Assembly: GCA_022836975.1 (NCBI GenBank)
Contig: JAIXMJ010000028.1
Location: forward strand, 1-10,039
Reading direction: 5' to 3'
Length of the DNA stretch: 10,039 nucleotides
DNA from: Wolbachia sp.
GTDB lineage: Bacteria; Pseudomonadota; Alphaproteobacteria; Rickettsiales; Anaplasmataceae
Shown here in pieces: positions 6,440-10,039 of this stretch (positions are counted from its first letter, which is position 1; every line of letters begins with the position of its first letter). The notes beneath the pieces are model-generated. The model made no database searches. It was not told the origin of the DNA and saw only the letters and a list, made by a program, of their open reading frames with translations. Position numbers and translations under genes: made by a program.

Positions 6440-7798
6440 TTTAAGAAAGATTACACCAATTACTACACTTAAACTTGTCATAAATAATAAACATAAAAGC
6501 ATAGGCAACGGTACTTTAGTGATATGAAAAGTAGCATTACCAAAATACATTTTTTCTATAACTTTTAATATATATATTAATGTAATAAATGATCCTATAG
6601 CACACGTCACAAATGCAACCCATGCGCGAGATTCTATAGCTGCCTGCATGATGTACCACTTACTGACAAACCCTCCTGTTAGTGGTACTCCTACCAACAC
6701 TAAGCCCAATATAGTAATTGCTAGTGCTACATGTGGCATAGATTTTTTTAGATTGTTTATCGTGTGAGACTGATATGAAGTACATCCGATAGCCATAAAT
6801 AACGATGCCTTGGTTATGCTATGGTTTAACATGTGAAGTACTGCTGCAACTTTTATATTTAAACTTAACGCTAGTATTATGTAACCGATTTGGCTAACAC
6901 TAGAATAAGCTAGCAATTTTTTCATATCATTGGTAAGCATTGCGTATACTGAACCCATGATAATTGCACCAAGTGCAAGAATAATTGCAACATTATTAAG
7001 TACAGGAGGATTGTAAATCGAAAAAATTCTTATAAAAACATATATCATTACCTTAGTTACTGTACCTGAAAAAAACACGCTAACAAAAGTTGGAGCGTGA
7101 CTATATGCATTAACCATCCATTTACTCAATGGAAATAATGCCATTTTGATAGCTAATCCAACAAAAACAAAGGCTAGACCAAGATGTATTATTGTACCTG
7201 GTTTTATCCTTGTCGCTAAATCATGCATATTTAAAGTACCGGTCATTGAATATAAGAGTCCGATACCAAACAAATAGAAGGTCGCTCCTATAGTACCACT
7301 AATCAAATATTCAAATGCTGCAACTAAAGCCTCTTTATTTTTTTCTTTCATTGTAACAAGTACGTAAGCAGAGAGAGAAGTGATCTCTAGAAAAACATAA
7401 AGATTAAATATATCATTTGTAACTAGAATTCCTAATAGTCCACTTAAACACAGTAGAAATAATGCATAGAAACCAGAAATTTTATTTTGAGCTATCTCTT
7501 TTGCATTAATGTGAAAACCATATAGTATACTCATTAAAGCTATAAAATTGACTAGAGTTAAGATTAAGGAGTTAAGCAAATCTATCCTTAATTCTATACC
7601 ATATGGAGGTATCCAGTCTCCTACATTATAAGTAATAATCGTACCGTCATACGTTTTGATTAGCAGCATAGATGATATTGCTAAAGTAGTAATTGTTGTT
7701 ATGAGAGAAATAAACCAAGAAGTTGTCTGTTTTTTAGTGAGAAAGCAACAGACTGCTGCGATTATTGGTATAATAACTTGTAAAATTGGTAATTGCAT
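6416..7798 (-). CDS. mrpD: MrpD/MnhD-like cation:proton antiporter subunit (complex I NuoL/M/N superfamily)
   Basis: This is a polytopic inner-membrane protein of the proton-translocating antiporter-like family shared by Mrp antiporters and complex I. It has about 14 hydrophobic segments in 460 residues. With numbering from the GTG at 7804, key superfamily charges are visible. These are E140 in LYVFLEITSLSAYVL, K220 in GLAIKMALFPL and K251 in TVTKVMIYVFIR. YSSVSQIGY (300-308) and the H324/H328/K332 cluster also fit. The SHAPTFVS segment (235-242) fits MrpD and NuoN alike. MrpD is favoured over NuoN on overall pattern, but the distinction is not certain by eye. I chose the ATG at 7798 (MQLPILQV); a GTG two codons upstream at 7804 is the alternative. 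No other Mrp subunit lies next to it. It converges on pdhA with a 24-base overlap and diverges from the NDUFA12-like operon. Confidence 0.82.
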   Translation of the reverse strand: MQLPILQVIIPIIAAVCCFLTKKQTTSWFISLITTITTLAISSMLLIKTYDGTIITYNVGDWIPPYGIELRIDLLNSLILTLVNFIALMSILYGFHINAKEIAQNKISGFYALFLLCLSGLLGILVTNDIFNLYVFLEITSLSAYVLVTMKEKNKEALVAAFEYLISGTIGATFYLFGIGLLYSMTGTLNMHDLATRIKPGTIIHLGLAFVFVGLAIKMALFPLSKWMVNAYSHAPTFVSVFFSGTVTKVMIYVFIRIFSIYNPPVLNNVAIILALGAIIMGSVYAMLTNDMKKLLAYSSVSQIGYIILALSLNIKVAAVLHMLNHSITKASLFMAIGCTSYQSHTINNLKKSMPHVALAITILGLVLVGVPLTGGFVSKWYIMQAAIESRAWVAFVTCAIGSFITLIYILKVIEKMYFGNATFHITKVPLPMLLCLLFMTSLSVVIGVIFLKLFIHITI

Positions 7799-7799
7799 G

Positions 7800-7828
7800 T
7801 TCACTGTTAAAGTATTAGTATATATAAT
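7800..7828 (+). promoter_or_regulatory. Candidate sigma-70 promoter for the NDUFA12-mlaD operon
   Basis: TATAAT at 7823-7828 is a perfect -10 hexamer. With 17 bases of spacing, TTCACT at 7800-7805 matches 4 of 6 positions of the -35 consensus. The transcript would start about 10-12 bases before the ATG at 7847. In AT-rich DNA such matches can be chance, but the position is right for the operon. The -35 overlaps the first codons of the divergent mrpD-like gene. Confidence 0.4.
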
Positions 7829-7846
7829 GCTTTTTATTTAATCATT

Positions 7847-8101
7847 ATGTTATTTAACAAAGGAAGATTAATTGGTAAAGATGAAAATGGAAATTCTTAT
7901 TATGAGTCGTCTACAGGCAAAAGGTGGGTAGTGTACAACAAAACTCCTGATCCTACAACAGTGCAGCCAAGTTGGCATATATGGCTTCACTATAGTGACG
8001 ATGCATTGCCTGTTCCTAGCAAAAAGAGATGCGTCAAACGTTTGCCTAGTACTCAAAACAATAAAAATTATTATAAAAGTTGGAACCCTGATACAGTATG
8101 A
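7847..8101 (+). CDS. NDUFA12-like NADH:ubiquinone oxidoreductase accessory subunit (17.2 kDa family)
   Basis: This small soluble protein belongs to the NDUFA12/B17.2 family of complex I accessory subunits, shared by mitochondria and alphaproteobacteria. In 84 residues it shows the family core in order: GKDENGNSYYE (10-20), KRWVVY (25-30), and DPTTVQPSWHIWLHY (35-49), then a proline-containing tail. It lacks the longer N-terminal extension found in many homologues and has a short tail ending KSWNPDTV. It has no membrane segment and is expected to bind the matrix-side (cytoplasmic) arm of complex I. The ATG is chosen because it directly precedes the family core and follows a good -10 sequence. 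It is the first gene of a four-gene operon, and its TGA overlaps the mlaD ATG (ATGA). Confidence 0.87.
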   Translation: MLFNKGRLIGKDENGNSYYESSTGKRWVVYNKTPDPTTVQPSWHIWLHYSDDALPVPSKKRCVKRLPSTQNNKNYYKSWNPDTV

Positions 8102-8559
8102 AAAGATCTAATCTACTTGAAACAATTGCTGGAATATTTGTCTTAGTTTTTACTGCTTTTTTATTCAGCTTTGCTTGTAATAAATTATATCATGTACGGA
8201 AAAGTTACACAAATTGTTATAAGGTATATGGTACTTTTTCTGATGCTAATGACATAGATAATGGAGATAGTGTAAAAATCTCCGGTGTAGAAATTGGAAG
8301 GGTAATTGGCATATCACTTGATCAAACCAATTATGTTGCACGAGTTGATATGTGTATCAATAATGATATAAAGTTATCAAGCGATAGTGCTGCCACTATT
8401 ACTAGAAATGGTGTTATAGGCGATAAATTTATTACTATTTCACCTGGGTCAGATAGCAAGTTGCTAGTTGAAGGAGATAGATTACAACATACTCAATCTG
8501 AAGCAAACATAGGTGGGATTATAGACAAAATTTTTGGTCTTTTTTCACGAGGCGGATGA
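8098..8559 (+). CDS. mlaD: MlaD-like MCE-domain lipid transport protein
   Basis: This is the periplasmic, inner-membrane-anchored substrate-binding part of the Mla ABC system, which moves phospholipids between the inner and outer membranes. A single N-terminal membrane segment spans about residues 10-27. One MCE domain follows (about 40-117), with the diagnostic stretch GDSVKISGVEIGRVIGISLD at 56-75 and a later ITRNGVIGDKFITISPG. A short C-terminal helix (about 137-150) ends the protein. The 153-residue length is short compared with E. coli MlaD because the long low-complexity tail is missing. The gene overlaps its upstream and downstream neighbours by ATGA, implying translational coupling. 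No Mla ATPase or permease gene is adjacent, so the rest of the transporter must be elsewhere. Confidence 0.9.
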   Translation: MKRSNLLETIAGIFVLVFTAFLFSFACNKLYHVRKSYTNCYKVYGTFSDANDIDNGDSVKISGVEIGRVIGISLDQTNYVARVDMCINNDIKLSSDSAATITRNGVIGDKFITISPGSDSKLLVEGDRLQHTQSEANIGGIIDKIFGLFSRGG

Positions 8560-9152
8560 AAAATATAATGCTAGTTGGTGGTGGTGTCGGAAACGCTGTA
8601 TTATTTTCAATTGGTAAAGCAGCTCTAGCCAAAGCTAACAAGGTTTTGTATTTTGCAGGCTATAAAAAATTAAATGATCTATTTAAACGCACTCTTATAG
8701 AGAATGCATGTAATATAGTGGTCTGGGTATGCGAAGAAGGCTTTATAGAAGCAAGAAGAGCTCAGGATCGCTCTTTTCATGGTAATATCATTGATGCAAT
8801 GATTTCCTATAAAGATCAGCTACATGTTATTGATAAAATGATTGTTATTGGGTCCGATAAAATGATGAAAGCTGTAAATCAGGCAAGAAAAACAGTGCTA
8901 AAGTCATATTTTAAATCAGGGGGGTGTGAGGCAATATCATCAATTAATTCCCCTATGCAGTGCATGATGAAAGGAATCTGCGCACAATGTATTCAGCGGC
9001 ATGTCATAGATGACAAAGAAAGTTTTGTCTATAGTTGTAATGCTCAAGATCAAAGTATGGAATCTGTTGATTTTGATTTTCTTAGTAGACGTTTAAAGAA
9101 AAATAGCTTACAAGAAAAGTTAACTGCAAAATGGATTCTGCACAACGTTTAA
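8556..9152 (+). CDS. PyrK-like [2Fe-2S] and NAD(P)-binding electron-transfer protein lacking the FAD domain
   Basis: The 198-residue protein resembles the C-terminal half of PyrK and related ferredoxin-NADP reductase proteins. It opens with a nucleotide-binding loop MLVGGGVGNAVLFSIGKA (5-22). A Rossmann-type domain follows up to about residue 125. It ends with a [2Fe-2S]-type cysteine set C136-x5-C142-x2-C145-x15-C161 (PMQCMMKGICAQC, then YSCNAQDQSM). The FAD-binding beta-barrel normally preceding this region is absent, and the upstream gene overlaps the start, so no hidden N-terminus can exist here. The tail resembles the end of larger proteins in which a GltD-like flavoprotein is fused to this module; that comparison is from memory. 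The electron donor, the partner and any pyrimidine role are unknown. It is coupled to mlaD by ATGA, and the next gene starts 22 bases inside its 3' end. Confidence 0.72.
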   Translation: MKNIMLVGGGVGNAVLFSIGKAALAKANKVLYFAGYKKLNDLFKRTLIENACNIVVWVCEEGFIEARRAQDRSFHGNIIDAMISYKDQLHVIDKMIVIGSDKMMKAVNQARKTVLKSYFKSGGCEAISSINSPMQCMMKGICAQCIQRHVIDDKESFVYSCNAQDQSMESVDFDFLSRRLKKNSLQEKLTAKWILHNV

Positions 9153-9715
9153 AACATGAAATAAGAAAATACTATAGAGATATTAGAAGAAGAATTATAG
9201 ATTGTGATGATACTGCAGAGTCATTAATCAATGCATTTAATCAAAATTTGCACTATATTAAGGGCAAAATAGTAGCTGCTTATATTCCCATTGATGGTGA
9301 AATAAATGTTGTACCTTTAATGCATAATCTACTTAATTTAAGTTACAAAATAGCTGTTCCTATTAATTTAAGTTACAAATCTACGCTCTTGGAATTTAAA
9401 GAATGGAACAAGACAAGTATGACAGTCATTGTACCAGATACAATCATAGTGCCGATCGTTGCATTTGATGATAATTGTAACAGATTGGGTTTTGGTAGTG
9501 GCTGGTATGATAGAATAATACAAAAGCTATTACCACAAGGAAAAATCTTTATAGGTGTAGCATATGAAGCACAATACTGCCGATATATACCAGTCGAAGA
9601 ACACGATAAGCAACTAGATATTATTATCACTGAGAAGCGCATCAGAATAAACAAATCTAATCGTATCTATTCGGCAGACTGCCCATACAACTTCCATTAC
9701 TCACAGGATAAATAA
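9131..9715 (+). CDS. 5-formyltetrahydrofolate cyclo-ligase (methenyltetrahydrofolate synthetase)
   Basis: This cytoplasmic enzyme uses ATP to convert 5-formyltetrahydrofolate to 5,10-methenyltetrahydrofolate, returning it to the active folate pool. The 194-residue protein has a basic N-terminus (LKHEIRKYYRDIRRR) and YIPIDGEINVVPL near 51-63. The signature VPIVAFDDNCNRLGFGSGWYDR is at about 107-128, followed by GVAYEAQYCRYIPVEEHDKQLDIIITE. The stretch between EFKEW (about 88-92) and the PDTIIVP strand looks about a dozen residues shorter than in E. coli YgfA. The ATG lies inside the end of the PyrK-like gene and no later in-frame ATG would keep the N-terminal helix, so this start is favoured. 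An insertion sequence begins shortly after the stop. Confidence 0.9.
   Translation: MDSAQRLKHEIRKYYRDIRRRIIDCDDTAESLINAFNQNLHYIKGKIVAAYIPIDGEINVVPLMHNLLNLSYKIAVPINLSYKSTLLEFKEWNKTSMTVIVPDTIIVPIVAFDDNCNRLGFGSGWYDRIIQKLLPQGKIFIGVAYEAQYCRYIPVEEHDKQLDIIITEKRIRINKSNRIYSADCPYNFHYSQDK
9333..9379 (+). repeat. 17-base direct repeat, 30 bases apart, inside the cyclo-ligase gene
   Basis: TTAATTTAAGTTACAAA occurs at 9333-9349 and again at 9363-9379. The 30-base offset keeps the frame, so both copies encode NLSYK (residues 69-73 and 79-83). It may be a small in-frame duplication or local gene conversion. Confidence 0.8.
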
Positions 9716-9736
9716 GGAACGCTACAGACTTGCTTA

Positions 9737-10039
9737 GGTAGTGTCGACATTAAATAAAAACAGAGTTAAAATAGTATTTTTTGAGAGGGAAAGATGTTAT
9801 ACGATCTGAAAGATGAGCAGTGTAAAAGAATAAAAGATAAATTACCTGGGAAAGAAGGAGATAGTGGCAGAAGAGGAAAGGATAACAGAAAATTCGTAGC
9901 TTCAGTAATATGGATAGGAAGGACTGGAGCACCATGGAGAGCCTTACCTGCAGAATATGGAAAATGGTCGAGTGTACACAAAAGGTTCATGAGGTGGGCA
10001 AGAGCAGATGTGTGGCAAATGATTTTTAATACCTTAGGA
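9737..10039 (+). mobile_element. Left part of an IS5-family insertion sequence, running off the window
   Basis: An IS5-family transposase gene starts at 9794 and continues past the window. The left boundary is not proven. GGTAGTGTCGAC at 9737-9748, about 22 bases after the cyclo-ligase stop, is a plausible end of the element, since the sequence character changes there. The opposite inverted repeat and any target duplication lie outside the window. Confidence 0.6.
9794..10039 (+). CDS. IS5-family transposase, N-terminal part (3' end outside the window)
   Basis: This frame stays open from the ATG at 9794 to the window end, giving 82 residues. The protein begins MLYDLKDEQCKRIKDKLPG and carries the N-terminal domain found in many IS5-family (IS427-type) transposases. 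That pattern includes KDNRKFVASVIWIGRTGAPWR followed by ALPAEYGKWSSVHKRFMRW. The catalytic DDE residues would lie downstream, outside the window. In this subgroup the transposase is often split into two overlapping frames joined by programmed frameshifting, which cannot be judged here. A purine-rich ribosome binding site (GAGAGGG at 9783-9789) precedes the ATG by 4 bases. Closely similar transposases are abundant in Wolbachia genomes. Confidence 0.85.
   Translation, partial: MLYDLKDEQCKRIKDKLPGKEGDSGRRGKDNRKFVASVIWIGRTGAPWRALPAEYGKWSSVHKRFMRWARADVWQMIFNTLG

Noticed and set aside
9373..9990. Minus-strand frames of 93, 61 and 74 residues
   Set aside because: They are antisense to the cyclo-ligase and the transposase, both of which are clearly coding on the plus strand.
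1..10039. CRISPR array, phage genes, ankyrin repeats, toxin-antitoxin or other defence system
   Set aside because: No spaced repeat array and no protein of these classes could be seen on either strand.

Overview
The window looks like chromosomal DNA from an obligate intracellular alphaproteobacterium of the Anaplasmataceae, most likely Wolbachia. The base composition is strongly AT-rich, genes are tightly packed or overlapping, and ribosome binding sites are weak. The proteins read as Rickettsiales-type versions of HdaA, HemJ, PdhA, an NDUFA12-like protein and MlaD. An IS5-family transposase of the kind common in Wolbachia runs off the right edge. The species assignment is inference from sequence character; no search was run.

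Layout. At the left is the end of a DnaA-related regulator (hdaA, +), whose 3' end overlaps a convergent RluC-type 23S rRNA pseudouridine synthase (-). From 1519 to 2016 there is no intact gene. On the minus strand this stretch holds a truncated IS transposase start fused to a frameshifted gene tail, plus a weaker decayed frame. Next come a sodium:alanine/glycine symporter and plsY (+), abutting with no spacer. They converge on a minus-strand unit transcribed in the order hemJ, tRNA-Val(GAC), cation diffusion facilitator. The pyruvate dehydrogenase E1 alpha gene (+) diverges from hemJ and overlaps a convergent stand-alone MrpD-like antiporter subunit (-). Diverging from the mrpD-like gene is a compact operon: NDUFA12-like complex I protein, mlaD, a PyrK-like [2Fe-2S]/NAD-binding protein and 5-formyltetrahydrofolate cyclo-ligase, each overlapping the next. 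The IS element follows.

Functions. The genes are mostly housekeeping: replication control, ribosome modification, acyl-phosphate-dependent glycerolipid synthesis, haem synthesis, pyruvate oxidation, respiration-linked ion transport, outer-membrane lipid transport and folate metabolism. All three convergent gene pairs overlap at their 3' ends, leaving no room for intergenic terminators.

I found no new defence, toxin or phage system. The most interesting items are the relic between rluC and the symporter, the orphan PyrK-like half protein, and the tRNA embedded in a protein-coding unit.
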